A stretch of DNA of 64,000 bases, taken from the NCBI GenBank assembly GCA_004194705.1, contig SADC01001153.1, positions 186,001-250,000 on the forward strand, given 5' to 3'. The notes below the pieces were generated by a model. The model was not told the DNA's origin and did not search any database. It saw nothing but the letters and a program-made list of their open reading frames with translations. Of this stretch, positions 1 through 12,519 are shown in pieces. Origin of the DNA: Ditylenchus dipsaci. Its lineage: Eukaryota > Nematoda > Chromadorea > Rhabditida > Anguinidae. A program made the position numbers and the translations under genes. Positions within the stretch are counted from its first letter, which is position 1; the number at the start of each line of letters is the position of its first letter.

Positions 1-2420
1 GAAAATACTGAGGTGGAGCTATGGTTGGACAGGGAGCAGCAGCACAAGCTGTTTGGAGGGAGGACAGCATAGATGAGATGGTGGAAGAGGAGGATTTCTT
101 TCTTATCAGGTTGCTAAGTAGTTTTGAAGGCGAGGTGCTGATAGGAGAGCTGTTTGAACGGGTAGCATCTGCAACAAAACAACACGCTACTCAACACATT
201 GAAAATCTATTTAATTAGGCTGCTAACAAAAGAAGCTACATTTGGTGGGTGTGCAGCAATAAAAACAAAGTGAAACTGAAACAAAAGACAACATGGATAG
301 GAAGTAATGCAACACGGACAATAGATCGCAAAGACAAGTGCATTTTGCGCCTGCTTCACAAATAATATTTTTGCGTGGACAAAGATAATTGGTCAATTTA
401 ATTTGCTGCCTGTTAATTTTTCTCTCTATTTCTCTCTATCCATTCTCTACTAGTCTATCTATGTTAATCAAGAACCTTCAGCTTTAAAAATGATCTTGAC
501 AGTGATTAATTTCGTGATGGCTCGTTTAGGAACCCGGAGTTGGAATAAAGTGCCAAATGCTGCAACTCCGGGTTCCTTAACTCTCGAATCAGGCATTTGT
601 TTTGCTGACTTCATTATTTCAACAACCAAGCCAGAAAAGTTTTTTTGGAAAGTTGGAAATTTGCGAAGAGGAGCAACCAACAGCAAACAATATTAGACCA
701 ATCAAACTTTGAAACAAAAAATTTAACACCCAACAAATAAAATATAATAAAGTGCATAAAGGTGAAAAAAAGTGAAACACATGCACAACACCCACAACAA
801 ATAATGACAAGTGCATTGAAAATATTTGTGCTCATGCATGTTTCATGCGAGAAATACTTTCGGACACCCAAAACAAAGAAGGTGGAGGAGGAGCAATGAT
901 CACTTACTTGAAGGGTATTGAAAAGTGAAATGCCAGTGTTCGTCCACCCTTAGAGTTCTGCCTGTAATCCTAGCATAGAACTCGTAGCACTCTCTGGGAA
1001 ATAGATTTGTGTAGCCAAAGCCTTGGATTATCTTCGAAATGACTTGAGAAGCCATTTTGAAGCGCATCACATCCTCTAATTTCGCCTAAATTTTTATTAG
1101 TTAAATAAATGGTATTATAAGATGGCGAAAGGCTAACCCACCCTTTGACCATCGTGTATACACGTGTGGAAAAGTGAAGGAGCCACAGATATGCCTACAG
1201 CATCTGGTGTCATTCTAGTAGCAAATGTTTCAGCTGAGTCAGTTATTATTCGGAACGTGCCGAACAACAAAACTAGTAAATGTTGCGAGGGAACTGACAG
1301 ACTACATATAACCCTAAAATAGAAAATTAATGAGACTGGATTTAATGTATGAAAAAATAAACCTGCAGAACACTTGTCGTTGAGCTTCATCATCCGATTG
1401 CTGCATTATACTGAACAATTGCTTCTCGTTTTCTACACCAAATATCCGCCAGGCAACTTAGCGAGGAATTTCTTAAATGAATTTACTATATTACAATTGA
1501 AAACAAAAGTTATGAGCTAACCTTGATGACAGAGGCAGCTGTGTACACACTGATGTTACTTATGTTGACCAGTCTCCCATGCTGCATGATGTGAGATAGT
1601 TTTCTTACTTGTGCCTGATTCCCGGGGCTCGCCATATATCCTTTTTAATGGACCTAAATGACAGAAAGAGTGTTTCAGTAAACCTTATTCACTTTGTGTT
1701 TCAGTAAATCTTTTACAAAGGCAACCTACCTTCTTTGTTAACCTTCAACAGTAGAACCTTAAAAAATATATTTAAAATAGTTTTAAACTGACAAAACTCA
1801 CTAATAAAGTGGCGGGTATGTCGTGAGAAAAAGCCTCACTTATGGGTACACCAAATTTAACCTTCTCAATCCTGAAATAGGGGAACGTTATTACTGTAAT
1901 TTTGTTTGTAATGATAACGCGCCTCTAATAAGTAAATTCCCCGCTCCGTCATTTTTTAATAGGATTTCAAAGTTAAGCCCATAATATTTTCAAGGGTTGA
2001 AAAAAGCTAATATTTAAATCTGATGACAAAATCTTCAATTTTGCTGAAAAAATTCAGGCGACAAATTTAATTTTGCAATCAGATTTAATTTGGCAGCATA
2101 CGACACCAATATTTTCATAAGCTATTTTAGTATAAACCACCAACCTGCCACGATACCGATGTTGTTCATCTGTTCCACATATCACCTGCGAAAAACACAA
2201 TAACTAAGTTAAATAGTAGAGTAAAAGCGACTAACCATTCCGTAGGCCGCCACCGTCATATCTAAATTTTGTAAAAATAAATTAGAAGACAGGAGTCTAA
2301 ATGATACCTGGTATAGTGTGTCGACGAATGTAGAGTGAGTCGTTTGGCTCTTCTACTACAACACCCCTTCGTCTGCTCCTATTGAAGGGCGACGGGGTGA
2401 AGAGGAAGGGCCGGAAAAGC
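1..2420 (-). CDS. RhoGAP-domain protein, GAP-domain and C-terminal exons (gene continues off the left edge)
   Basis: GTPase-activating protein for Rho-family GTPases, by domain. Exons in transcript order: 2308-2420, 2236-2261, 2145-2185, 1802-1871, 1730-1757, 1522-1653, 1363-1471, 1142-1313, 908-1085, 1-168 (open at the edge). All junctions are GT...AG and agree in phase. The domain opens with FGVPISEAF. The arginine-finger loop reads DIWRAPGNQAQVRKL once two missing bases in 1522-1653 are allowed for. Then come SVIKKFLAKLPGGIFG (one missing base near 1440) and RMTPDAVGISVAPSLFHTC. A conserved-looking segment, GFGYTNLFPRECYEFYARI, follows, then a serine-rich, basic tail. Exons of 26, 28 and 41 nt are microexons. 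The catalytic Arg is present, but the Asn usual in the NLAVVFAPN motif is replaced (DAVGISVAPS). The RhoGAP assignment is firm; the subfamily is not resolved. Confidence 0.88.
169..907 (-). other. Intron of the RhoGAP gene
   Basis: Intron of 739 nt between the exon ending at 908 (donor read on the minus strand) and the exon starting at 168. It holds a short foldback at about 528-576 (GGAACCCGGAGTTGG and its complement). No other feature was seen. Confidence 0.7.
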
Positions 2421-4138
2421 CTTCAGGAAATAACTTTACTTTGGTGCGGGTGCTAAAATTGAATAATTGTTACAGCTTCGACTCTTTCGACCCTTTTTTA
2501 TAATGACAGGACATTGAAAAATTTTCATTTATGAATTTAAGTGATGGTTTTAGTTTTAATTGATGGTTTTAGCAATATAGAGATTTTATAAAAAGTCAGT
2601 TCTTTTTAAAATATTTAAATCTCATATATTCCTAAAAGCGTTCAGTAGACTTTTGAAAAATTGTAAGAAAGCTAAGATCCAGAGTTATATGCTATTGCAA
2701 AAAAAAATAACAAAAATTGCGGCCAAAAATTCAGATAACAATGATAAAATAAAATTTACTCGTGACATTTAAAATTTTGAGGGCGCAATACAATTTGATC
2801 CGTTTAACGAACAACATACAAAAGGTATAGGGACTTTTTGCCCTTTTTTGACTTTGTCAAAGGAGGGCAAACCGCTAATTTGTGCCTTGGTGCTCCTGTT
2901 GATCTTTTTGCAAATTTTTATTTTCTCTAAGTAGGTCATTAGCTACTTATGAAAGACTGACAGTATTCTGCCGGCATTTTTTCTTAGTTTTTTTCAAGCT
3001 GCACTCCCAAATTGAGAATTCAAACTCTCAGTCCACACCCTCATTTGGGACACCTGAATTCTAAAACCTCATTCAGATCCTAAGTCTTACTTGGAACCTT
3101 TACCATTTCCCAATAGGAGAATGAGGTTTGGAGTGAGGATCGAAATAATTAAGATTTTAGTGATGGTTTGTATTTCGACCAGTTCTATTTTTACAAACCT
3201 TCACTCTAACCACTCAGTCTCAAAGCAAGTCTTCCCCAATTTTTCAAAAGGATATATTATTGTTTTTGAGTACAAATTATGAATTTTTTATGTGTAATAG
3301 TGTAGTACTTTTAAGTTATTTTAAAGTAAAATCTACCAGTGTGTACCCGATTTGCAAAATCAGCTGAAAAATACCCAGTTTTCCTGATTCTAAATACCCG
3401 GAAGGTACCCTAACCATCCAGAAAGAACCTAGCCTACCCCGAGGGTATGGAAATTATCTCAAGAGTAACTAATCCATCCAGAAAATATTTAAATCATCCA
3501 TATGGTACTTAAGCACCAGGTGGGTAGCCAACCTTAGTAGAAAGTACTGAAATAGCCTGGAGTGTACTTGAACAATCAGGCAAAGGGACAAAGACCAAAC
3601 TTTCTCATCTTCATATGCGTTTAAATCGGCATCCCGTTGAAAAAATTACAAAATGGTACGATGTTTAAGGTGCAATCCTTCTTTTCATCAATCATTGCCA
3701 TAAAACATCTCATGGCTCATTCACCTACTTCGAGTTCAAAGTCACTTTTTGGGGGTTTTACTAAGAAAAAAGAACAAAGAAAGGGTTTAAGTTATACACA
3801 TCAACGCCTTCAATTTAGACCTCGCACTCGAACTCGAAGTACGTGAACACCTTCGAGTTAGACTTCGTGTTTAAGTTCAAGTTCGGATCAGAAGTGTTAA
3901 CGTAGCCGAAAATCCAAACTCGAAGTACGTGAATGAACCATTACGAAATCGTTTTTGGTACATTTAGGTACGGTTAAAATTGCAAAAAAAATAATCAACA
4001 GGGACCAAGGCAAATTAGCGGTTTACCCTTTTTACATTTGTCAAAAACGGCTAAAACGTCTACGCACCATACAAAAAAGTTCTGTGTGAGAACAGCTGTC
4101 TTTATAAAAAGAGTCGACTGTTTATTTTTGTTATTTAC
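2421..4138 (-). other. Intron of the RhoGAP gene with repeats
   Basis: Intron of about 1.7 kb. It contains a degenerate run of short units with the theme ACCCGGAAGGTACC / CATCCAGAAAG at about 3380-3560, and a palindromic element at 3711-3941. Nothing else is recognisable. Confidence 0.55.
3711..3941. mobile_element. Foldback element, CTTCGAGTT family
   Basis: The ends are inverted copies (ATGGCTCATTCACCTACTTC against GAAGTACGTGAATGAACCAT). The interior repeats GAACTCGAAGTACGTGAAC motifs on both strands. It belongs to the same family as the elements at 18539-18829 and 55941-57589. No coding capacity. Confidence 0.7.
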
Positions 4139-7100
4139 CTGACTACCTTCACTGAACTGCTTCCTCTCCTACTGCTACTATTGGCTGCTGCTTTTGCTGG
4201 CCGATATGGGTTGGAGGAGAGTCGCTTCGATGGCGATGTCGACGACGTTGGTCGGTCAACAAGAAGCGGCCACAACCACAATTGGAAGCACTACTATCGT
4301 CGTTGGCTGAGGTGGAAGCTTTCTGGAAGACCTCTTCTTGATTTACTTTTTCCTCCAAACAGTCTATACTTTGTGGAGATGGAAGCGGAGAAAGGGTTGT
4401 TTTTTCAACTAGTGGCACTTGCTCTAGTGGAAAATAAAGTGGAGAACTATTGGAAAGTTCTCCACTGGCTTGCGGTGATTTAGTTGTGGGAGACTCTGGG
4501 GCAGTGTTTAATGAGGGACTGCAAAAAAACAAATAATTGGAAGCTGACTAACTTTAAACTGACTTAGAGAGGTAAGTGGTTTGCTCTTGCAAGGGGATGT
4601 GAGTTGACTCAACTGGAGCTTCTTCAAGGGTTCTATTGATTGTAGAGACTGGTATTGCGATATCACAGTAACCTCAGCAAAGTCTTCTTGTTGAGGTAGT
4701 GGCTGACCAATATCCGACGACTGGTCGACTGTTTCCAATTGGCTGTAAACCTCTGTTGTTGATGAAACCTTGCGTGGATTGGTGTTGCCAAGTTTATGTT
4801 TGTGCTCCTCAAGTAGTTTGGAGAAAAAACTAAAATGAATCTAGTTTACAGTATTTAGAAGATTTTTTATTAATGGTTATTTATTTACAATGGATCACAA
4901 GAGAACCATTAGAGCTTGTTTTCCCTTGTAAATGAAGCAGGTCTCATTGAATAGCCATGTCTGACTTTAAATAAAAATGCTAAGATCTCAGGCCAATGGC
5001 CGAATATTGGAACTTTTGCACGATTATTATATAAATGTAGGGTGAGCCGAGAAATTCGGCCAATTTCAAACGACCATAACTTTTTTCTTTCCACAATCTC
5101 GAAAAACGGCTGAGTTTTATCTCGGCTCCAAAACTATTTGGCATCAAGACGAAAGAATTTTTTTTACAATTTCTCAACTTTATGCTTGATTTCCCGTGTA
5201 GATCGGCCCACAACCATCTTAACTTCAAGGTAAAGTACAGGTCCTGAACCACTAGGAGGGCAAGCGAAAATCATGTTTCCGATATCCTATAGTTTTAGGT
5301 AAAAAAGTGTTCATTTGAATTAAAAGAAGGACGCGAATTTCAAGAAGTTTTTGGTTTTAATTTTTATGCAATTTATGAGAGCAATAAATAACAGCTTACC
5401 CTCTGTGCTGTTGAAAGACTGTTTTCGGGTTTTGAATACCCTCCTTACGATACGCGGGATGGTTGTTTGTCTGCTCTGATGGCTGTTGTTGTTGCGATAT
5501 AGAAGTTGTGGAAAGAGTCGAAGCAGGTCTATTCTCATTGCCGCCCAATCTCACATAAGAAGAGCAGGTGGAGAACGCCTGGTTGGGGAATAGGACGACG
5601 AGGTAGTAGTAGTTGAAAAGGCACCGACCCCACCGCCAAGACTGTGTTTTTCTCACCTCTTGACTGACTACTGCTAACTACAGTGTGCTGCACAACTACT
5701 AATGGAGTTGTTGCTGTTGTGGCGGGGGCTGCTAATGAGACACTGCTCACCTTTCGATAGGCTTGCCAGAAACCTCGGTTGTTTTCTTTGGCTGAAATTT
5801 TAGAGATCTTTAAAAGCGCTATTCAGGTAAGAGGGCAACCAGGAACCGCAATGATGCCGGACATAGATTGAAACTTGGAGACATTTTAGTGGTTTTTAAT
5901 GTCTGATTCCTTTTTACTATTCATTAAACTAACACGAATGTCCAAATGCATGCACTTGGCGTGCTCTTAGAATTATAAAACAATGCCTGTAAGATATCCT
6001 TAGAGCACGCTATGTTTTACTATAGTTAAAGGGATAATCACGAAAGAAAATGGTGAAAAGTACAACCGCCAACGCAAAGATATTTTCTAATACGGAGGAG
6101 AGTGTTAATTGAATAGTGGAGCTACAACTCACTGTATTTTCTCTAATTCCATCCCGTGGTGAAATTTTTCATACTCCGAAAATCGGAAAAAAAAACTTGA
6201 ATCGATGCCGAGATTTTTGTGTGATGATACAAGATCTAAAAAGCCAAGTCGGTAGAGCTTGTGGGAGATAAATATTCTGCAAAATAATGACTCTGCTCTG
6301 ATATATAGACTTTTAAATTAGGAAGAGGGGGAGGGTGGGCGTTATTAGAGAAGATATGGTAATTAAACCATGCCTCATGCTCAAATTTTACAGAAATTCG
6401 GTGGGTGCTCCGCCACAGTTAGAGAGTGAGTGATTAATAACTCGGAAAGGTGGTGAACAAACTATCTCTAGATGGATGGAGCTTCTAGATGGAGCTTTGG
6501 TTCTTTTTGGTTATCGGGAATACCCGACCTCAGTCGTGCTAAGACAATTTATGCGTAAGAATCGGGTATTCCCGATAACTAGGGGTGAGTGATGGGTAAT
6601 TACCCGGGTAATTCTCCGGTAATTACCGGGTAATTACCCGGAGAAATACTAAGTATTTCTCCGTAGAGAAAAATCGGAGAAATACTATTTTTAGTATTTA
6701 TTGCTCGGGGAGGCAATATTTACTTCCTAATTATGCAGGAATCACTTCCCGTTTGAGCCATGCTTTTCCTTTACACTACTGGTCTCCTTTTAAACGTCGA
6801 AGGTTCGACTCCCAGCTGATACATTTTTTCATTATTTTATTTTTCTGCGATACCTTCTTCATTTTTACGCTGATATATTTTGAATATTTTTATTTTACAA
6901 GTATAATTGCTTTCTTCATAGACAATTTAATGGCAATTATGGTCGACAATATCACAATCGCCACTAACCATTAACTTTTTTATCTTTTTTTTCAACCATT
7001 CACTTTTTTATCACTTTTTCACCATTCACTTAATCCACCTACCCTACTCAGCCAGAAATTTTTTGGTTTAGGTATCATCCAGATGGTTTAGGTATCATCT

Positions 7101-10100
7101 AGGTGTTTTAATTAATATCCAGATGGTTCGGGTACTATCCAGGGGGTTTGGTACCATCCATGTGGTTTGGGTACCATCCAGGTGGTTGGGTAATATCCAG
7201 GTGTTTTGAGTGATATCCAGATGGTTTGGGTACCATTCAGGTGGTTTGGGTACCATCCAGATGGTTTAGGTATCAGCAAATAGTATTTCTCCGCTTTCCG
7301 GGTAATTACCGGTAATTACCCGGGTAATTACCCGGGTAATTACCCGGAAAGTATTTCTCCGGAGAATTACCAACCCTACCGATAACCAAAAAGAACCGGA
7401 GCTTTTTCATAAACATTGGCGTTAGAGTCGGAATTTTATTATAAACGCATTTTTACTCCGACGCAAACGACGACCCTTTTGTGAAAAATCCGGTGTGTTG
7501 ACGTTGTACCTTTTGTCCCATTATGTCCCAAATCTGTATTTTCATGAAACCTCATAAAAGCACCAAAATATTAGTCCCAGCCCAGATTATCCCGTAAAAA
7601 GTCCTAACATACGCTGGCCTAGCCCTAAGCTTAAGTAGTTAGAACAAAGGGTATTTCCAGAATGGGACAAAAGGTACATAATGTCAAGGCTATAAGTGAA
7701 AATACCCGTCGAAATATGTGAATCTCCCGTCAAATTTATTTTTTACCCCGTCAAATTCAAATTTCAAACAAAATATGTAAATCTCCCGTCAAATTATGTG
7801 AATCTCTCGTCAAATTTGAATTTTTAGTCAAATACTGCATTGAATTTTGCGGAATTCGAATTTTATAGTCAAAATATAACTGGATCGCTCAGAATACCTC
7901 CCCGGAGTGGCCAGAAGCCCCTGAAAGTTGGTTTTTTGAGGGTTCACTAAAGGGGGAGTAAACTTTGGCGAAAATTCGATTAAACGGATCAGATTTCCAG
8001 TGAGATGAGCTGAATCGCTCAGAATTCCATCCTGAATCATTCTCAACGATCTGAAACCACCCTAACCCATCCTAAATTGCTCCAAGCCAGTATCTAAGTT
8101 TTCTAAATCAGTGCTTAGGGTGGTTTCAGATAGTTGAAAATGATTCAGGGTGGCATTCTGAGCGATTTAGCCCATCTGACTGGAAATCTGATCCGCTCAA
8201 TCGAATTTTCGCCAAAAGTTTACTCCCCCTTTAGTAAACCCTCAAAAAACCAACTTCAGGAGCTTCTGGCCACTCCGGGCAGGTATTCTGAGCGATCCAA
8301 GTTATTTTTGACTATAAAATTCGAATTCCGCAAAATTTAATGCAGTATTTGACTAAAAATTCAAATTTGACGGGAGATTCACATAATTTGACGGGAGATT
8401 CACATATTTTGATGGTGTTTCAATTTGAGCCTAATGTCAATACCACAAAAATCCAATTTAAATACCTACAATGCCAACTCCTACTTCAACCATAACTCCC
8501 TTATGGCGTTTGATTAAGGTAGGATTTGAAGTTGGCTATGGCATTAAAGCTGGAGTTGGCATTCTAGTCATCTTTGGCGTTCGAGTTAAAACTCCTTTAT
8601 AACTAATTTTACTCCCACGAAAAGACGACGCCAACGCCGATGTTAATAAAAAAAGCTAAAGCTATTGCTTTGCTACTAAAAAGTATGGACAATATTGTGG
8701 CTTGGTCGAGCCAAATGAACAACGCTGGTTGTAAAAGGCGGATCAACCACTATTACCTTTGCTTTTGAATAGAGAGTGTGGTGTGCGATCAGTAGACTCA
8801 CTGCCTTGCTGCTCTTCTGGTTTAGGATCAGCTTCTCTGGCTGCTTTTATGCGCTTGCACTTAAATCTGGCACCTCCACCAGCTGTGAATTCAGTTGTAG
8901 CTGGTGCAGCACGATGATGCTGTCTGGAAGGATGCAAAGACACTAATGGCAAAAACAGTTGAGAAAGTGACTGTCGATGTCGACTACTAGCGGGCACTGC
9001 TCCGATAGTGTTGTTGTGTTGTTGAGAGGATCTTTTTGGTTTTCGACCACCGCCGCAGACTCTGCAAATAAACTGAGTATTAGTTAGTGCAATAAAAGAC
9101 CACGTAATCATTCGTCCAAAGCACCGAATATCGAAAAATGTTTTAAATTTAGATTAGCAAAGCCGCTTATTAGATTCAAGATTGAAATTTGACTCATTAA
9201 GTTTTCAAGATATCGGTAATTTAGCAAAAGGAAAAAGTATGATAATATCAGGACAATTACCGGACCGCATTTACTACCATTTACTACAAATTAATCTTGC
9301 TACAAGTGGATCACTTTTTTAAAGTGACTAACAAACATATAAATTTAATAAATAGTAAGTCCATACAATGATAATGTTAACAAAGCGGTTTTGCTAAGAA
9401 TTGTTGCAAAAATGCGATTAACACACCACCAAATATTTGAGAAGGAAGAGAATACAAATTTAGCAGGCTGGCTGGCTCACCAACCACTAATCCTCCCCTA
9501 GTGAGTGGGTTAAGGAAGCCTTTAAAGGAGCTTTCTTCTCACAAATAGTGTGGTGCTGTAAACTAGTGCTACTACAAGCATCACCGGAAAAGAACAGAGT
9601 ACAAGAGACTAAGTGGAGAAAGAGCAAAAAGCTTTGCCAAATCCGCCAATTAGAGGATAAAAACAAGCACATTAGGCAAACCCACGCACTTTGTCAGAGA
9701 ATGGGGATGCAGAGAGTGCATATAGGTAGACAGGGAGAGAGCACTGGCAGCAGCAGCAACACATGGCCCCTCTCTGCTCAGCCATTTGTTAGAGGGGCAG
9801 AGAGAGCATTCTAAAATTATAGAGTAGAGAAATCAAAGCGCAAAGCGCACCACACACACAATGCCAAGTATCCCTCCTTTCGACTCTTTTAAAGAAGTGG
9901 TAAGCGTTCATTTAAATTAAATGTTTGATATGAAACTTTCAACAAAAAGAGATTGATGCAAAAGGTGATACAAAAAAGAGGTGGAAAGCGTTCGTTTAAA
10001 TTAAATTTTCTGATAAAAAAGTTATTGGAATTTAAAAATTAAAAGTTCACGGTTTTTCGAATTTCGATTCGATTAGAAAACCCGAGTGCCTGACCTCTTT

Positions 10101-12307
10101 TGGCTTCTGGCTTTTTTAAAGCCCGTGTTTTCTAAAATCTATCTTGAGAGTTATCCTTTTTCTTGGGGCAAATATACTTTTTGGGCAAATTTTCTGTTTT
10201 TTTAAATAATTACACTATCATGTAGCCTACGACTCTAGTTTCTAACAAAGTATTGTCTATTGCAAGATCGTTGCAAAAAGTATTGAAAGTATAAAGCAAG
10301 TCAGAACAACAATTTCATTCATACTTTTCCCTTTTTGTGTTATATTTTGCAAAGATATTGTAATAAATGATACCTCATCAAAAACTAGAATCGTAGGGCT
10401 ACATGATGGTGTTATTATTTTAGCAAAAAATAAGAACATTTAATAAAATCAGGCAAAATAAAAATTTGCCCCCAAAAAAGTAAAATTTGGCCCAAGAAAA
10501 GGGCATAAGTCCAAAAGGGTAACCCCTGTCCTGGCTGTTGTAGACAATATTTAGGAATTCATTTTGGCCAAAAAAATAGGTGGAAAAGTAGAAAATTTCG
10601 CAATTTCAAAACAGAAGTAGTTTGGCGCATTCTTTTGCCTTGTATTTAAATTAAAAATCTGATTTTCCTGACCTGTGTCTACTCTTCGATTTCACAACGA
10701 ATAGGCTAATAATAAAAGCATTTGCCTAAAAATTTTGAAAACTGGAAGGTGTCTAGGGTTGTTGTTAAAAAGAATAAAAAATTTGAGTGAAATAGGCAAG
10801 ACAAAGTTCTATGACAAAAAATTACTGCCCATCTAAAAATTCAAACTGCACTTTTTCTAACAATGCTGAAAGCTGTTAGTCTGTATTATACAAGCTAAGA
10901 AAAGGCTAGAAAGTCAGAAAGAAATTAAGTTCACTGTTAACACTCGGAAGGCCGAGCGACGGTCAGAATTTGTTACTCAGAATTTTTAATACTCAGAATT
11001 TCACGTAGATCATTTTTTAAAAATATAGCTACAGGGTTCTGACGGGTCAAGTTTCCGAAAACTAGTTTGAAATAGACGACAATTTCAAGGAAAGTGAATA
11101 ATCTTCACTAGACGCGGATATACCTTTTATGAGAATCTGCTCTTTCGAAGGAGTGTTTGTGAGCTGAAATCTGTTTGCAGAAATTTGGACAACCAGCGTC
11201 CAACTCATGAAATCGCCATTTTCTCACCAGGTAAATTTACACTCCAAGCTGCTCGAAAGCATGTCATAGCTGTGTATAACGGCTTGCTGTTTGATCAGTA
11301 CTAGTAGAAAAATTCAAGAGCTATAAGATAGAAAAAAATCAGCACAAAACTGACTCAAAATTACAGGAGAAGAGGCAAGACCAGGTGCTTCCCTGGTATC
11401 AAAATTTGAAGGGTGCCGGGTTCGGCATTTTCCTGGCTGGCTTTCTTAAAATTATTCAGAGTACAACATAGCAAAATAATCAGCAGGAAAAGTGCAACAG
11501 AACTAGTGCAAAGACTTACAAGACAGCAAGCAAATATCGCTAAATTAAAGCCAAAACTATTTGACCCCAAACCCCACAAAGCCAGTGGTTTTTGGACAAA
11601 ATTCAGGTGGTTGTGGCTTGGTTTCGTAATTTTCTCAAAATTTTTCAACAATTTTTTTGGGTGATTTTTTGGATGAATACGGGTTGTTATAAAGTCTTTC
11701 CGTAGGCCTACAGCAATATTTAAAAAAAGCATTTTGACGCTTGAAATATCAGAATTAAATCAAAGTTTCCTGTTTTATTTCTTCAACAATTTACATAAAA
11801 AGTTCATTTCTTAAAACAGTGCTACGATTAGTTTGATCATAAAAACCAACCAAAAGAACATTTCACATAAGAATATTAAGCCATAAAGGTCTAGTGCTCA
11901 TCATTTTTCTCATTCCCAGACAAGCAAGGCCATAGGGTATGATTCAAGCCTTACACCATTTTACTCCCTTTTAGAAGGCTCGAATATAATTTCTATACCT
12001 GCAGCCAATTCCTCCTCCTCTTCCGCCGTAGTTTGTAGAAGTGCTGAAGAAGAGTGGTATCTACGGTGTACATAGCCCGGTAATATTCTGCGCAAATCGT
12101 GAAGCACAGCTGGTGCGGAAGGCCGTCTTTGGCGACCTTCACTATCTTCGCCCAAGTCAAAGCTAGCTCTACGACTGTGAGAAGGGGTGATCAAATGGAC
12201 CAAGCTGCGCCATTTAGGTCGACCAAAAGCTGGAGGACCGTGTTGTGGTGGATACAGTGGAATCATGATCGATTGACACTTGTTGATTGGTAGTAGCAGT
12301 GGTGCTG
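4139..12307 (-). CDS. Probable N-terminal low-complexity exons of the same RhoGAP gene
   Basis: Five exon-like segments precede the GAP exons on the same strand: 11999-12307 (first Met codon at 12266), 8757-9061, 5400-5791, 4564-4829 and 4139-4518. Each has a pyrimidine-rich AG acceptor and a GT donor. Phases agree for 12.0 to 8.9 kb, 8.9 to 5.6 kb, 5.6 to 4.7 kb, and from 4139 into the exon at 2420. The 4.7 to 4.3 kb junction is off by one. The product is Ser/Thr/Gln/Pro-rich with basic phospho-site-like motifs (SRRASFDLGED, RRYHSSSAL, RRGSSSVK), as in regulatory tails of signalling proteins. Reading frames break by one missing base in 8757-9061, by two in 5400-5791 and by one in 4139-4518, so the TGA at 4149 is probably not the true end. 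The 5' end is not proven; 12307 may be the first coding exon or an internal one. Confidence 0.6.
6495..7402. mobile_element. Foldback element with CCGGGTAATTACC arms and a minisatellite core
   Basis: Outer inverted ends read GGTTCTTTTTGGTTATCGGG on the left and its near complement at 7378-7397. Inside lie arms made of repeated GGTAATTACCCGG at 6594-6650 and 7300-7365. The core at 7065-7280 is a tandem array of about 20-22 nt units (theme GGTTTGGGTACCATCCAGGT). A truncated relative in the opposite orientation lies at 26395-26940. Confidence 0.75.
7701..8420. mobile_element. Foldback element with TTTGACGGGAGATTCAC ends
   Basis: Long inverted arms of about 240 nt (roughly 7820-8050 and 8115-8360), flanked by repeated GTGAATCTCCCGTCAAA motifs on both sides. 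The two mirror-image open frames in the arms are products of the palindrome, not genes. Confidence 0.75.
10155..10509. mobile_element. Foldback element, TGTTATATTTTGCAA-core family
   Basis: The ends carry inverted GGGGCAAATATAC / TTTGCCCCC type sequence. The core includes CTAGTTTCTAACAAAG and TGTGTTATATTTTGCAA. The same core recurs at 16203-16650 and, diverged, at 37090-37230. Confidence 0.6.
10938..11300. repeat. Half copy of the CGGAAGGCCGAGCGACGGTC element
   Basis: Shares long stretches with the palindrome inside the PIGA intron at 54263-54879, including CTCGGAAGGCCGAGCG, CAAGGAAAGTGAATAAT and GCTGCTCGAAAGCATGTCAT. Only one arm is present here. Confidence 0.65.
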
Positions 12308-12519
12308 CTGAATGACTGTTGCTCTTCTCTCAATATGCACACATACACACACATATATATATTTATATAGACTGTAGGCCTACTGCCAGTGTTTAAGACG
12401 GAAGATGGTTGGAGGGGAGGAGGAGCACTTGGCCATTTAGTTGGCAATGATCTTTGCTTTTTATGGCTTCTTCTTATCTGTGTATGTTTGGACAGCCGCA
12501 GAGTGGCCAATAACAGTGT

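Larger units (their letters stand above)
5792..8756 (-). other. Large intron of the RhoGAP gene
   Basis: About 3 kb between two coding segments, largely made of two palindromic elements (6495-7402 and 7701-8420). A hairpin of AGAGCACGC type lies at about 5967-6010. No exon was recognised. Confidence 0.5.
9062..11998 (-). other. Intron of the RhoGAP gene with older repeats
   Basis: About 2.9 kb. It contains a foldback element at 10155-10509 and half of the CCGAGCGACGG family element at about 10940-11300. The stretch 9400-9900 looks like unique sequence, moderately rich in purines, without a convincing exon. Confidence 0.45.

Noticed and set aside
21..218. 65-codon plus-strand frame at the left edge
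   Set aside because: The minus strand here is a phase-matched exon of the RhoGAP gene with an acceptor at 169-171; the plus frame is its shadow.
4149..4151. TGA as the true end of the upstream minus-strand exons
   Set aside because: One frame over, the exon continues into a serine-rich stretch and a donor whose phase matches the next exon at 2420.
4508..4738. Continuous minus-strand frame running through 4508-4738 as one exon
   Set aside because: It crosses a 45-nt intron (GTCAGT...TTGCAG). The coding part was kept only as exon 4564-4829.
7828..8340. Pair of 68-72 codon frames on opposite strands
   Set aside because: They are mirror images in the two arms of a foldback element.
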